A stretch of DNA of 64,000 nucleotides, taken from positions 186,001 to 250,000 of the forward strand of contig JASANG010003255.1 in NCBI GenBank assembly GCA_030248215.1, given 5' to 3'. Positions within the stretch are counted from its first letter, which is position 1; every line of letters starts with the position of its first letter. Position numbers and translations under genes: made by a program. The DNA is from Enoplolaimus lenunculus. Lineage: Eukaryota > Nematoda > Enoplea > Enoplida > Thoracostomopsidae. Of this stretch, positions 25,461 through 37,575 are shown one piece after another. The notes beneath the pieces were generated by a model, which was given only the letters and a program-made list of their open reading frames with translations, was not told the DNA's origin and searched no databases.

Positions 25461-26080
25461 AAAATACTGCAAAAACGCAGAAAGCAAACAGACGGAATGA
25501 CACAAACTTTCCTTCATCAATCCAACGAATCAAAACTCAGGTTTTGTATGACCGCATAATTATCCATCAAGTGTTCAAATATGATTGGCTACAGTATTCA
25601 ATACAATAGCTACGTAATAAATGTTAATTTCAACCAATAGATTTCAACCTTCTTGCCTATTGAGTTTATTCGAACAGTTGAAGGTCCAAAAGCAAAAAAT
25701 TGCTGTTGCATATGCTCCTTATGTAGTTAAAAAATGTTGACACTGTAAGCTTATGAACTGAATTTTTTTGTTTGTTCGCAGCTTGAATACACGCGAACAT
25801 TGGATCGTGAGGAATTTATGTATGTCAATGCTCATAACATATTTGCTCGAAACCTGATCTAATATTGGTTTATTCGTTCTAAAACTGCGTAATTTTGTGT
25901 AAGTTTCAACATTTAAAAAAGTTTGCAATAGCAGATTTGTTTGACCGTTGACAAGTTCATGATTACAAAGTAAATCAAACATTAACGATGTAAAAACATA
26001 AAAAACACGCATAGCGATAACTTGTTGGTGCCAAAATTGTTTCCAAATCTGTCATAAACTCGTTTTCAATTTGCCGCCCG

Positions 26081-26292
26081 GGCCAGTGTAAAAACATGGG
26101 AAGAACAGTATTATAAGCATACTCCTAAGCCTAAGCCTAAGCCTATGCCTAAGCCTGAGTTTAAGAATTAGCATATTCGCAAGCCTAAGCTTAAGCCTAG
26201 GCGTACGCCAAGCAAAAACTTAGTCTAAAACTTAAGCTTACTCGTTTCTGGTCTCACAGGAAAACGTTCCGCTCCTGATCTTTACATGGGCC
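26081..26292 (+). mobile_element. TTAGGC-carrying MITE, copy B
   Basis: Starts ggccagtgtaaaaacatggg and ends gatctttacatgggcc. Two (CCTAAG)n blocks are separated by gaattagcatattc. Target-site flanks are not clearly identical, so this copy is older or rearranged at an edge. Confidence 0.8.
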
Positions 26293-26378
26293 GGGGCCGC
26301 CGTCCGGATCATAAATTGTATCGTCGGTGTTCCTTGTAGGAATAATATACTAAGCTAGTATCAAATGAGATATTGTAA

Positions 26379-27371
26379 CGAGAAGGAAACTAAAAAATGC
26401 CAAATTTGGGAAAAAGTCATATGATTCGCAAGCTTTATGTCGCAGGTAAAATTTTGTAACTAGAATTTAGTGGTTTACATATTGGTCATGCGTGCGCAAT
26501 TTGTGCATGTAGCCGAGTTAGTTTTCCAATGAAGCATATTGCGGCTTTCGTTAAAACGACTAAAATCTCGGCAATAGTGACAAAACTCGTATAAAATCAG
26601 GCCAATTTCGGTAATAAAATTTTTCCATCGTTTTAACGAATATTGTGTCGTTCGATTTGTTTGACTTAAACATTGTCGGGTTTTCCGAAAAAATAAGCTT
26701 AAAACCGAAAATTTCGACACTTTCTAGTCTCGAATGTATGCCATCTCTTTTACAGACCCACCACAAACCCGGATGGCCGTGAAAACGGACCTCTTTTTTT
26801 ACTAAAGACTGTAAAGAATATCCGATTTGCTGCACACCGTACTTTATTCAGGTTTGCAATACAGATAGCTGCAATTTTTTAGATTTGATAAAAAAGACGG
26901 AATTGTGTTAAAATTATAAAAATTTAAGATCACCAGCTACGTTTTCTTAAACGTAGAACATCGTTTACGTCAATATTCTTACTGCTCGTTTACACCCTGA
27001 TAAAACACAAATTTCGTTAGCGAAATAGCAGGAGATTCGGGCAAGAATCGTATCTAAGCAACAGGCAGATTTTCTGCTGGAACCAGAAATGAACTTACAA
27101 ATATTTCGGTTTTTTATTTCCTGTTTATCAAGTATATATTTGTATATATAACTTTGGAGGCAACTTTGTAAGTTTAAATGGCCGAGATTTTAGTTATTTT
27201 AACGAAAGCCGCAATATGCTTCAGTGGAAAACTAATTCGGCTACCTGAACAAATGGCGCACGCCTGACCAATATGTAAACCACGAAAATCTAGTTACAAA
27301 ATTTTGCCTGCGACATAAAGCTTGTGAATCATATGACTTTGCCCAAGTTGGGCATTTCTTCTAGTTTTCTT
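26379..27371. repeat. Long inverted repeat (about 195-bp arms, 606-bp spacer)
   Basis: The left arm 26379-26571 and the right arm 27178-27371 are reverse complements at roughly 90%. Shared stretches include agtcatatgattc, caagctttatgtcgcagg, ggtttacatattggtca and gcatattgcggctttcg. The spacer encodes nothing recognisable. It looks like a foldback element, but no TSD was found. Confidence 0.8.
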
Positions 27372-27748
27372 ACTTTCACCTGTTTATCAAGGGGCTGTGA
27401 CCAAAGACCGTTTACCGGCTAACTTGTCGTCCGAGTGAGTTATATATGGAACTCGAAATATCTCATATTTATGCTAACCAGGGTGTAACGCATTGTAAAA
27501 ATACTGGAAAATGGCGATCAAAACGGAAGCTATATCGAAATATCTTGCAATTTTTCATGACCGATATGCTGCAAATGGTCGATACGAAATAAATATAATA
27601 AAACTCATCCTAGCTCTTAAAAATTCCGTCGCATCCACTATTTTTTGGTGAATACATGCATGACTCAATTGGTTAGGCAGAAAAATAAAACATTTTTGAA
27701 AGTTTCGACCATATAAATTTCTATACCGAAATGTCAGCAAAAGACAGT

Positions 27749-27946
27749 GCCAATGTAAAGAACATGGGTGAAACAGTGTTATAAGCATATTCCTAAGCCT
27801 AAGCCTAAACCAAGCGTAAGAATGAGCATATTCCTAAGCCTAAGCTTAAGACTAAGGTTAGCCCGGCAAAAAATACTCTAAAGCTTATAAGCTTACTCCA
27901 TTCTAGTCCCACAAACAAGTTTACGACCCTGATCTTTACATGGGCC
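27749..27946 (+). mobile_element. TTAGGC-carrying MITE, copy C
   Basis: Starts gccaatgtaaagaacatggg and ends tgatctttacatgggcc; CCTAAG-type repeats with variants lie inside. Flanks aagacagt and gacatatt do not match cleanly, so no TSD is claimed. Confidence 0.8.
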
Positions 27947-28984
27947 GACATATTGTCCGTCCCTCAATTATTCATGTCAAGATACAACATGAAGTGAAAA
28001 CTGTTGCAGCCGCACGTCGACGTGAATTAAAATCAGATAGGTAAAATAATATCTAATCCGCTACAACTGTAACAAATATTTATAAATTGTTGAAATTTCA
28101 GTTTTAAGCTCTTTTGCCAAATTCCGGAAATTCACTATTGAAAATTGTACCAAAAATTAAAAGCAAAGATACCGAATGATAGAACTCTAAAGCTGTATTA
28201 CATAAATGTTACTCCGGAAATTGTTCAGAAACCTCCTTATAAAATCTACCGGAGGCGTAGGCTGATGTTCAGGAATACTCAGACCGAAAACATTAAACGA
28301 TGGTTAATTTCACTCAGTAAAATTGAAAACAAAAGAATAAAACGTTCCCTAAAGTTCAAAACTTATAGGTGCACATAATGAAAAATTGAAACAGAACAAA
28401 TTAACCGAAGAATAACACAGAACAACAATTATGGTAACCTTAACAGCAGGGTTCAAGCGGAATTCATGTTCCGGTCGCAAATCCTGCAAAAATTTATTCC
28501 TGTTTCTGTTCCTGCATTCAAAAATGTAGGCACCGAAATTTTCATGGTTTTGAGGCAAATTATTCAGAATCATTTAATAAATATTGGAAACTATCGTTAA
28601 AAAATTTTTATGTCGAAATTAATGTTTAAGCAATAAGTTCACTTCTGATACTAACTTGACTATGAAATAGCAAAAAAATTCTTTTAAGCCATTTTTCGGC
28701 AAGTTTCCTAAGAAGTCCAACAGTAATTCGGTGCTGAAAATTATTTCAAATTCCGGTTCCTGTTCCGGCAAGATTTAGTTTCTGTTGGAACCATATCTAA
28801 CAGCAAGATTCAGTAAATTCAGCAAAACAAAACATCGTGACTGGAGTTAAAGTCTTAAAATATCAAAACGTGCGAATCCACTGACGGGCGAGTTGAGAAA
28901 TGTTCCATATCTTTCTGGCCGGCAAGGTTTCCTTCAAAATTGCACCAAAAACTAAAGACAGCATCTGGAAAAGCGGGTAAGGGA

Positions 28985-29050
28985 TGGTTTCGAACGAGAG
29001 ATCTACTGCGTGTCAGGCAGACGCTTTAACTTTTACAAAATCCGCACTAG
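28985..29050 (-). repeat. tRNA-Val-like SINE head
   Basis: On the minus strand: agcgtctgcctgacacgcag (anticodon arm like tRNA-Val with GAC), then a B box cgttcgaaacc. The following sequence (cgcttttccagatgctg) resembles the body after the copy at 24745. No matching acceptor stem, so not a functional tRNA. Confidence 0.55.
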
Positions 29051-29499
29051 AGGTGCGGGAATCATATTTAGAAACACTACCGTGTTTCTAAGATTTTTTG
29101 TTTGTATCATCTGTATTTGGCAGATGTTGGTCTCGGTTTTTGAATCTCGGTGGTTTCGAACAGAGACCAAAATTCAAGGATTCACCAAATGTTGGTAAAC
29201 TTTCCGATCGATTCTTGAACAGTTTTGACGCAGTTTACACTTCTATGGCTCGTACGCTATTGCAAGACTGAATCAAAGTAGTTAACACTATGTCCAGCAG
29301 AGAATCAGAACACGAGTCTGTCTCAGATTCCCACCAGTTGTCAACAGACAGACAGTGAGATGTCATTGTGATAAACAAGTACCTTTTTTCACTGCATCGA
29401 CTGGGTATAGCTGCAATATTAGCTACCTGCAGATCAGCGCCTATAATATAATCTAGTAATGTTAAAATTGTTTGATTATCATTAGAGCTCCCCCACAAG

Positions 29500-29631
29500 C
29501 AGGGTGAAACCGGAAATCCGGTTCCGGCAATATTTGACCTACCGGTTCCGGTAAATTTTGACCGTTCGGTGGCATGTATTTTTCGTTTTCCGGTTAAGGT
29601 AATTTTTTCAAATTCCGGTTCCGTAAACCTG
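29500..29631. mobile_element. CAGGGTGCAACCGG-type hAT-like element, short copy with perfect TSD
   Basis: Begins cagggtgaaaccggaaatcc and ends ggttccgtaaacctg. The octamer cccacaag flanks both ends exactly. Only 132 bp, and almost all of it is repeated ccggttccgg. Confidence 0.85.
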
Positions 29632-29664
29632 CCCACAAGGTATGATGAGCATTGGTGTCGCAAC

Positions 29665-30045
29665 CAGGATGCGATCGGAATTCCGGTTCCGGTCCTGCAT
29701 TTTTTCACCTTCCTGTTCCGATTCCGGTAAATTTTTACTTGAATTAAAAATTCCGCTATTAAAATTTGTTCGGTGGAAATTGAGATATTTTCCTAAAAAA
29801 TGACGATAAAAATTAAACAGGTTTTATTACTATAGTATGCAAACCTTAACAATCGCCGAAAATATATCATCGAAGGCAGAGTTTGCTTCCGTGGATTATG
29901 AAAACCTAAAATACAGCACATGAAGTGAATACCTATCTCCAACTAGGGTTATTTCACCAATAATATTGCAAAAAATAAAATTAAATTGAATTTTTCGGTG
30001 GCATATATTATTCATTTTCCAAATTGTAGTTCCGGTTGCACCCTG
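29665..30045. mobile_element. CAGGGTGCAACCGG-type hAT-like element
   Basis: Begins caggatgcgatcggaattcc and ends tccggttgcaccctg. Flanks gtcgcaac and gtcacaac match at 7 of 8. It lies 33 bp from the previous element, in the LRRC40 upstream region. Confidence 0.82.
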
Positions 30046-30558
30046 GTCACAACGAATAATGAGTGGAACATCAATAGAATTACTATAGATTACCAAATCC
30101 ACAACATCTTTCGATGGAGGCGGATCCTGCGCTTCCAACGCCAAATACGCTGATGCTAGGATTACATCAGAGCTACTCGATTTTTTAGCCTAGGATTCAA
30201 ACTTCTAAGCCACCACTTACGTACACTCATAATACGGGTTGAAGGAATAAACCCGCTTAGGAATCTCAATGGCATTTTCGCTCATCGAAACGACGAGATT
30301 CGTTATGGCAATACATGTAAACTAGCTTTTCAATCAGGGAAAATATTCTTGTTTCTACAAAAAATTAGGGAAAAATGGAATTTTAGCAGGGAAATCACGG
30401 AAAATTGTTCTCAAAATCCTGCGGACACCCTGGATATAGAAATTTGCCCTTTCCGAGCAATTTCAACTTGGTGTCATAAAGCTGCACGATGACGGTCAGT
30501 CCATGTTGGAAACGGACTTCCGACCATTTCACTAAGCTGGAAAAACAGACATACAGGG

Positions 30559-30622
30559 CGAGGATCGAACTAAGGGCCGCAGGATTCTGAGGCAAGCGCT
30601 TTACCACAGTACCACGCAGCCG
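30559..30622 (-). repeat. tRNA-like SINE head
   Basis: Minus strand: ggctgcgtggtactgtggta (A-box-like), then gccctta and agttcgatcc (B box). A body with gtttttccagcttagtg follows toward about 30480. A separate element end (ggacaccctg) lies at about 30434. It shares the ttttccag body motif with the pieces at 24745 and 28985. Confidence 0.55.
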
Positions 30623-31147
30623 CCTCTCCCACTACTTTTTCAGTCGACTATATGTGTCGAACGTATGCTGCCACCTGGCATACATAGAATGCACTTACAA
30701 CGACCAGTGGCGGTTTCAGAGTGGTGTATTTTCATGTCAGACTCGTCGAATAAGTTTTGCGAATGCGCCGATATTATATATACAGCGTTATTATTTAACA
30801 CTGCTCACCACGTGCATATTTTGTTCCTGCCTCTTGCAAACTTTAAGTGCGAAATTATTAATTTTTACCCTCATTAAAATTTGAATATTTCGTCTGAGTA
30901 TTATTACATTACGCTTATGTACGTATTTGTTCCTACGCGAGGCGTAACGGCCCTTTTATGACAACATGGCGAACAATGCTGTGCGACTCCGATTGAGAAG
31001 GGTTACGTAATAATAAACGCTTTAACAATAATAACGGCACATTTGAAAGACTTATTCGACTAGTATGACATGGATCTACACCACTTTGAAACCATCACTG
31101 GTCGTAATGCAGTTCTATGCGACAAAAAGTTTAAATTTCCGTGGAGG

Positions 31148-31312
31148 CTAAATTTCTATAAACAGGAGCACCTTTTCATTAAGTTTCTCTGTAAAAATTG
31201 CCATGGAGGCACATTTTCTTATAAAAATTTGCCTGTGGAACATATTTTTATATGAAAAACGGCTGGGGGTGGGATATTTTTGTGGGGGCAAAATTTCCCG
31301 TGACACCGGTAT
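31148..31312. repeat. Degenerate repeat ending in tgacaccgg
   Basis: Loose repeats of ggaggc/ggaaca followed by attttt and tata precede a terminus ggcaaaatttcccgtgacaccgg. The same terminus closes the element at 38729-39057. It lies 370 bp upstream of the LRRC40 ATG. Confidence 0.45.
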
Positions 31313-31677
31313 TAAATCCATTGTTTTTTCACTCCATTTTCCTGTATTCAGGGTAGTTATAATGATATAGCAAATATTTTTACATCGGCACATCACTAAG
31401 TTTAAGCTTGGTGGAAAATGCTGAAAAAATTATGTTTGTAATATTTTGAGTGATATTGCGCTTAAATTTAGTTTTTCGTTAATTGTTATTATTTTAAGTT
31501 ATCTGGTTCCTGTAGAAAATCCGGATTAATGTTACTTTCTTATCCTGTTTCCGCTATTTTTATTCCGGTTGCTTCTCGATTTACAACATTGCTTACATAA
31601 TTTATCGAAACAGTATATATTAATCTTTCGTAATTTGCTATTATTTTTTTGTAATTTGTTTTTTGTCGTAATGTGCA

Positions 31678-34220
31678 ATGTCTGCAAAAGTCGGTGCGAA
31701 AAAAGGGCAAAGTTTCAAACCGAGACCGTCTGACAATAGATCAAGCTCAAGTTCAAAGAAAACACATTCTCTGTTAGATTCTTTGATTGATCGTGCGAGA
31801 GAAACTGGACAGCTAAATCTAGCAAATCAAGGGTTGGCTAATGTTCCCGAAATTGTTTACAACATCAATAACCCTGACTTCTGGAAGGGACGGCGTCCTG
31901 GATTGACAGACAGGTAGTTTATTAGGTAATAACTACATATTGTTTGATGAATCTTTATATCAACTTGACTACTTAATGTCGACAGCTTGCTAGCCTCAGT
32001 TTGTAGATTTATCTTGTTTTTAGTTCCGCAGACGAGCAGAAATGGTGGGAGCAGACCCCACTGGGAAGCCTCAGCCTTGCGTCGAACGGGATTTCGTGTC
32101 TTGCACCCGAAATAAACCGACTACAGTCATTAGTTGTTTTGGATATAATTGATAACGTATTGGATGATTTGCCGCCAGAATTATCCGAGTGCGTGTCGCT
32201 GAAACGGTTGTTACTTAGCCACAATAAATTCCAAGTAGGTATCATATTATTAGTTTTGTATGTTTGTATATACTTGTATTTTCGTGTTGATATGAATATT
32301 TTGGAGTGATTTAAATGAGCATATATTTCTTTGTGGTAGTCGAGCTTTTTTACGTTTTAGAAAATTCCCGAGTGCATTTTCAAGCTTAACGATTTGCGCG
32401 TTCTACGATTAGATCACAATCGCTTGAGTCAACTACCCGGTGCAATCAGCAATTTATATTATTTAGAAGATCTCATTCTGGATCACAATCAAATCATTAA
32501 ATTATCTGGTGAAATCGGACACCTTCGTTTAAAAAAGTTACAACTTTCGAACAATAAGTTGGCTACATTACCGTGTCAAATTGGTCTAATGGCCAGCGTT
32601 CACTCAGTAGACGTGAGTAATAATCAGTTGACTGAAATTTGTCCTGAAATTGGCGAGCTACAGAAATTAGAAATTTTGTCAGCAGGGCATAATCGTATAT
32701 CGAAAGTTGCAAGATTAAAATCGTGTTTTGGCCTAAAAGAGTTGCATTTGCCTGCGAACGCAATAGAAACCTTTCCAGATGAATTTTTTGACGATCTGTC
32801 CCGACTTAAGGTAGTGGATTTGCGAAACAATCGTCTGAAAGAACTGCCACCGGAGGTTGTCAATTTAGGTGGACTGGAACGGCTGTTGTTAGACCACAAT
32901 GACCTCACTAATGTGCCACCGCAGTTGGCCCTAATATCAGTAAGTACTTTGTTACTAGTTACGACGTTTACTTTCAAAGGCTATAGTATTTATAAGCACA
33001 ACTGAAAATTTCTAAACCGAACATTAAACAGAATCTAGCGTCCTGAAGTTAGTCACTGTGGATACTGTTTTCACAAAGGCCGTTTATTACAATAGATCAA
33101 AAATAGCATAAAAGTATGATTGTTATTGTTTTTGATCATATTCGCTGAATGCTTGTTTTATATTGGTTTCGTGAAATACCATTTGTTTTATGCTTATTCG
33201 TATATCAGTTATTGTAAAAAGGGTATTATTATTATTATTATTATTGTGATTATTGTTATTATTACTATTATTATTATTATTATTATTTGAATCATCGTTT
33301 TTTTGTTCAATTATATATATTTTTGTGTGTCATTTTTCTACTTGCATTAAAATTTAATGTTTTAGGAAAATATTTTTGAGTTTAACTGTGAGCTTTATTT
33401 GTATAGCATATTTTCAATTTTGTAGGGTCTGAAAAGTCTTCAGTTGTCTGGCAATCCAATTCGATCGATCCGCAAAGATATCCTTCAGCGTTCAACGCCT
33501 GAGCTCCTCGCATTTCTTCACGGACGACTCAAAGATACCGAAAATCCAGAGGTTCTTGAAGAACAAGCAAAAGCATGTCTAAGTCCGCGTGTGTTCGATG
33601 TTGTTCGGAGCCGATGTTTAGATTTAAGTTCTCGCAATATTGATACGATTCCTGAAAGTTTAGTCCAGGGTGCCACCGGTCAAGACATTATGGGGGTGGA
33701 CTTGAGCAAAAATCGTTTTTGTCAAATTCCTGATAACCTATCCTCGTTGGTGAAAACCCTAAATGATCTCAATATCAGTTATAATAAGTTGTCAAGCCTG
33801 GATGGTTCTGGCATTGAGGGATTCAAGTATTTAACTGACCTCAATCTTGCATGCAATAGGTTAAGCGACTTACCGGCTGCACTTGCATCGTGTATGCATT
33901 TGCGTGAATTGAATATTGCAATGAATCGGTTTACCATGTTGCCTTGTGTTCTGTACGAATTGGCCAATTTGGAAACGTTGTTTGCCCAAGACAATCAAAT
34001 TGAAAAGTTGGAAGTTGAAAAACTGATGAAATTAACTATGTTACAGACGTTAGATTTGCGGAACAATAACATTCATGCATTGCCGCCTCATTTAGGTAAT
34101 ATGGTATCGCTAAAGCATCTCCAGGTTGAGGGTAATATATTTAAAATACCCAATCATTCTATATTAGCGAAAGGCACGTCTGAAGTGCTTAAGTATTTGC
34201 GCAATCGAATAAGTACGTAA
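31678..34220 (+). CDS. LRRC40: LRRC40, leucine-rich repeat-containing protein 40
   Basis: Four exons: 31678-31913, 32024-32234, 32361-32939 and 33426-34220. Phases agree, giving 606 aa (human LRRC40 is 602). The N-terminus (1-35) is basic and Ser-rich. LRRs then run to the C-terminus in the pattern LxxLxLxxNxL, for example LRVLRLDHNRLSQLP, LILDHNQIIKL and LEILSAGHNRI. The family's hallmark order is kept: KWWEQTPL before the first repeats, LSGNPIRSIRKDIL at mid-protein, and GTSEVLKYLRNRIST as the end. No signal peptide or membrane segment, so it is probably an intracellular scaffold; its function is poorly known in any animal. A TTAGGC MITE end begins 22 bp past the stop. Confidence 0.95.
33225..33291. 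repeat. (ATT)n microsatellite
   Basis: Imperfect run of att units in the third LRRC40 intron. Confidence 0.9.
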
Positions 34221-34241
34221 AGTGCATCCCTTTCAAATATC

Positions 34242-34400
34242 GGCCCATGTTACTTTAAGGGGCGTCCAGGTTTCTGGTGGATCTATAAAAGAGTAGGTTT
34301 AGATTCTAGATTACATTTTTTGCTTAGGCGTAGGCTTAGGAACTCATTTTTGCAACGCTTAGGCTTAGGTTTAGGCTTAGGAAAAAAGCAGTAAGTCAAA
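34242..34400 (-). mobile_element. TTAGGC-carrying MITE, copy G (one end)
   Basis: Starts ggcccatgttactttaaggg and contains several ttaggc units in blocks (gcttaggcgtaggcttagg, then gcttaggcttagg). The opposite end cannot be found, so the copy is truncated or diverged. It lies 22 bp downstream of the LRRC40 stop, probably in its 3' UTR. Confidence 0.65.
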
Positions 34401-37025
34401 AAATCTCTCCTGGCTTACGTTCTGAAGTACAATAGCCCTGTGTAAACTGTATTGCAAATTTCACATCGCGTTACTTCTGATCCAACATTAATCTGACTTC
34501 TTTAAACGTTTGTGTGACGGGATGTGGAAAACTTCAATCTAGCTAGAAGATGCCATATTGTCATGGATATTAGTTTGAAATTCCAGTCTGCAAATCCGAT
34601 CCGGGAACTTAGCCAGAGGTGAATCAGAAGCAAGTGGCTAAAATCATGTTAATTCGCTATGGTTTACCAATAACCTATCAAAAACGTCAAAAGATTGTTT
34701 CGGTTATGTTCTTAAAAGGTCCGCAGTTTAGAGTTCTGAAGTAATGCTGAAATTTACAAATAAAAACGTGAACGAAACGACTTCCACAAAATTCAAAAAA
34801 TTGTATTACCGAGTTTGCTGGAGCGATGTTCACCCGAAGTCGAAGACAAACCACCGGTTGTGCACAATGAAATTTTTCCCCCCGACCCCCCCTCTTCCAA
34901 CGTATCTAAAACCCCTGATGTGTCTTAAGAAATTGGTGTATTGGGGGGGTCGGCAATAGTTTCATTAAGACACCAAAAAAGAAGCAAATCAGCAAAAGTT
35001 GCACATGCGACATGGATGCGCAAGTTTGGTCAAAAGCAACTTTAAAGTTTATGCAGATGCCTTGAATTCATGCTATTAAATTTAATTCGCACGTGTGAAC
35101 GAAGTTGCAAGTAGCTTGAATTGTAGCTGGATTTTGGTAGCCCAATCGTAAGACATATTGTTGATCGCTTCTGAATTATATAATTCAGATATTCTGAAGT
35201 TATTCAAGAACTTTGAATTAATTCAAATATCAAACTTTTTGGATATTTTGCAGTCTACGCTGAGTATGACGGGGCATTTTATCTCATTTTAGGCACAAAA
35301 TAGAAAACGCATCAATATGAGGTTGTTTTCAAGCGAGAAATATCGAATAGAACCTTCTTTACTCGTTAAATCTTCTTTGCAGTTCAATCTAGCAGCTGCG
35401 AGCTTTTCAAAAATTCATTCGAAGTACTTGCAGATTCGAAGTGCTTGCAGCTGCCATTTATTAATGATGAATCTTCAGGGTGCAACCGGAATTCCATTTC
35501 CGGTACAGAAATCCGGTATTTTTCACTGTCCGGTTCCGGTAATAATTCCGGTATTTTTAACCGAAATTTTCCGGTATTCTCAGTATTGAAAAATTCTGTC
35601 ATTCGAAAATTTAAGAAAAATGGGAGTATTCTAATCTATTCTTCAAAAATTGTCTGAGTGTGTGTTGCCAAAATTTTCAATTTGTGCTATATTCCATAAT
35701 GGGTCATGCACTATACTGTCTACGCTACTGTAAAAAATTGTACCCACATGCGAATCTCTAAGTTTCTAAATTGTCAGGGTTAGAAAGGACGGCTGTTTTG
35801 TTCTAAGTCTCGTAGATGGGAATCTGCTTATTGCATTATACAAAGTCTCTCTGAGTGGACTCTGTTAAACGATTATACAGAGTCTGTCCGAAGGAACTCT
35901 TATTGTCATGCACTGTATCCAAACAGTGTCCACATTGTCCCTACTTCCTCTGAAGGGACTACGGCCATAACTGAGTATCTACGTATACCGTCAGTAGAAT
36001 CCAAATATCCGAATTTCGTATATCCGACACTCGATTTTACGTTTTTTGGTTTTCCAAACCTCAATTTTTGTTTCTCAAGCACTTCTTTTAACTTGTTGCT
36101 CTAAAGGAAGTACCCTGCACGACCAACTGATTGCTATGAGCGTAAAACATACAATTCTATAGTTATTTATTCTGCAACTGCTTCAAAAGTGACTCGGTTT
36201 AGAACATTGCAACGACTAATAAATACTTGCGTTGGCCACCTGAGATTGAGTTGATTCGGTTTGTATCCGTCTCATTTAAACCAATGCAACAGAAATTCTA
36301 CCGAATGTTACCCTTCCCCAGTTGAGTTGTTGTATCTTCCAGAGACAAAGAACCACATTAAAATACTTATACGCTAAATCGTATACAAACATCAGTCTTA
36401 TACTTTTAGTGTGCCCTGCTTTTGCCGGTGGATCCAGAAATTTCTGACGGAGTGCAGGCTCGTAAAATATTTTAAAACGCAATTTTTCACCATTAAATTT
36501 TCTGAGGTGGTAAAATTGTAAGGTAAGGACCACGATGCAACCTGAATTCCGGTTCCGGTAGGGAAATCTGGTATTTTTCACTATATGGTTCCGATATATA
36601 TCCGTTATTTTTTCTCCGCAATTTTCCGATATTTTCGGTATCGAAAATTTAAGAAAAATTGGCATATCATTCTAACTTATTTTTCGAAAATTGTATGAGC
36701 GTGTATTGCCAAAGTTTTCAATTTGTGCTATACTCCATATTTTATACGTTTCCAGATACTGCATTTGATTCCGGATTTCGGCATCCTAAATGGTGTGTTT
36801 ACACCATTAAAAGCGATAAAATAGCGTTATATATAAATTTTTCGGTAACAAGTATTTTTGTTTTCCGATACCGGTATTCAGGTGGGGACCTAATCATTTT
36901 TACAAAATAACCTTTGAGGGAGGACAACAAGGCAGAGACCTTGTCATTTTATCACAAAAAATTTCTGAGGGAAAATTGTATGGACGATGCTATTTTATCA
37001 TATAAAAATTTCTGACGGGGGCGTA
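34401..37025. other. Intergenic, decayed hAT-like fragments
   Basis: No gene recognised. CAGGGTG-type fragments start at about 35478 (cagggtgcaaccggaattcc) and at about 36537 (gatgcaacctgaattccgg), with ends too decayed to fix. An inverted C/G-run pair (ccccccgacccccc and ggggggtcgg) lies at 34879-34953. Confidence 0.5.
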
Positions 37026-37228
37026 CACTGCAAAAAATTGTGAGTCAAATTGACTAACTCCGAAATAGGCTCTGCGGTACTACACACTACGTCAAATACG
37101 ACTCTTCCAGAGTCAAATTCGACTCACTGAGTTGCACGTTTGACTGGCGGAATTAGATTTGACTCAGTTTGTGTAGTCCCGTAGAACCTATGTCGGAGAA
37201 AGTCAATTTGACTCTATTTATTGCAGTG
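37026..37228. mobile_element. CACTGCAAAAAATTG palindromic MITE, copy 1 (TA TSD)
   Basis: Begins cactgcaaaaaattgtgagt and ends ttgcagtg, flanked by TA on both sides. Much of the element is inversely repeated (agtcaaattgact motifs and the pair tagtcccgtag/ctacgg.acta), so a single strand could fold back on itself. It fits a Tc1/mariner-type non-autonomous element by its TA flank. Confidence 0.8.
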
Positions 37229-37341
37229 TACGCCTGCCTGTCAATCTTAAATCTGCTATTGCTCGCCTTCTCACTAGACTGAAATAGACAAGGCTTAAAA
37301 TTGAGACTAATTTTTTGCTTGGGCTTAGGATAATTTTTGTT

Positions 37342-37575
37342 TTAGACTTGTGTTCATTAGTTATTAATATACGCTGAGGAGGTTTAAGCATAGGAATACG
37401 TTTTGGTTGTTACATTGTTAAAGCAAGATTGGTCCAAATCTTCAGGAACCGCTCGAGTCTTAGACTTGTGTTTATTACGCTGAGGAGGCTTAACTTGGAA
37501 ATGTTTTGGTTGTTACATTGTTATTGGTCCAAATCTTCAGGGCCCGCTCTAGTCTTAAGATATCGGAACATAAAT
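37342..37575. repeat. About 118-bp tandem duplication
   Basis: Two units begin ttagacttgtgtt (about 37342 and 37460). They share acgctgaggagg, ttttggttgttacattgtta and ttggtccaaatcttcagg. The preceding bases contain cttgggcttagga, possibly a remnant of a TTAGGC MITE. Confidence 0.75.

Larger units (their letters stand above)
24252..31677. other. 7.4-kb intergenic region full of decayed repeats
   Basis: No host gene recognised between the GRP94 and LRRC40 start codons, which diverge from this region. It contains tRNA-like SINE heads, a 170-bp tandem repeat, a long inverted repeat, two TTAGGC MITEs and several CAGGGTG elements, listed separately. The promoters of both genes must lie here but no core element can be named from sequence alone. 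Confidence 0.5.

Noticed and set aside
29235-29708. 157-codon minus-strand open frame
   Set aside because: It is built largely from two CAGGGTG-type transposon copies (29500-29631 and the start of 29665-30045).
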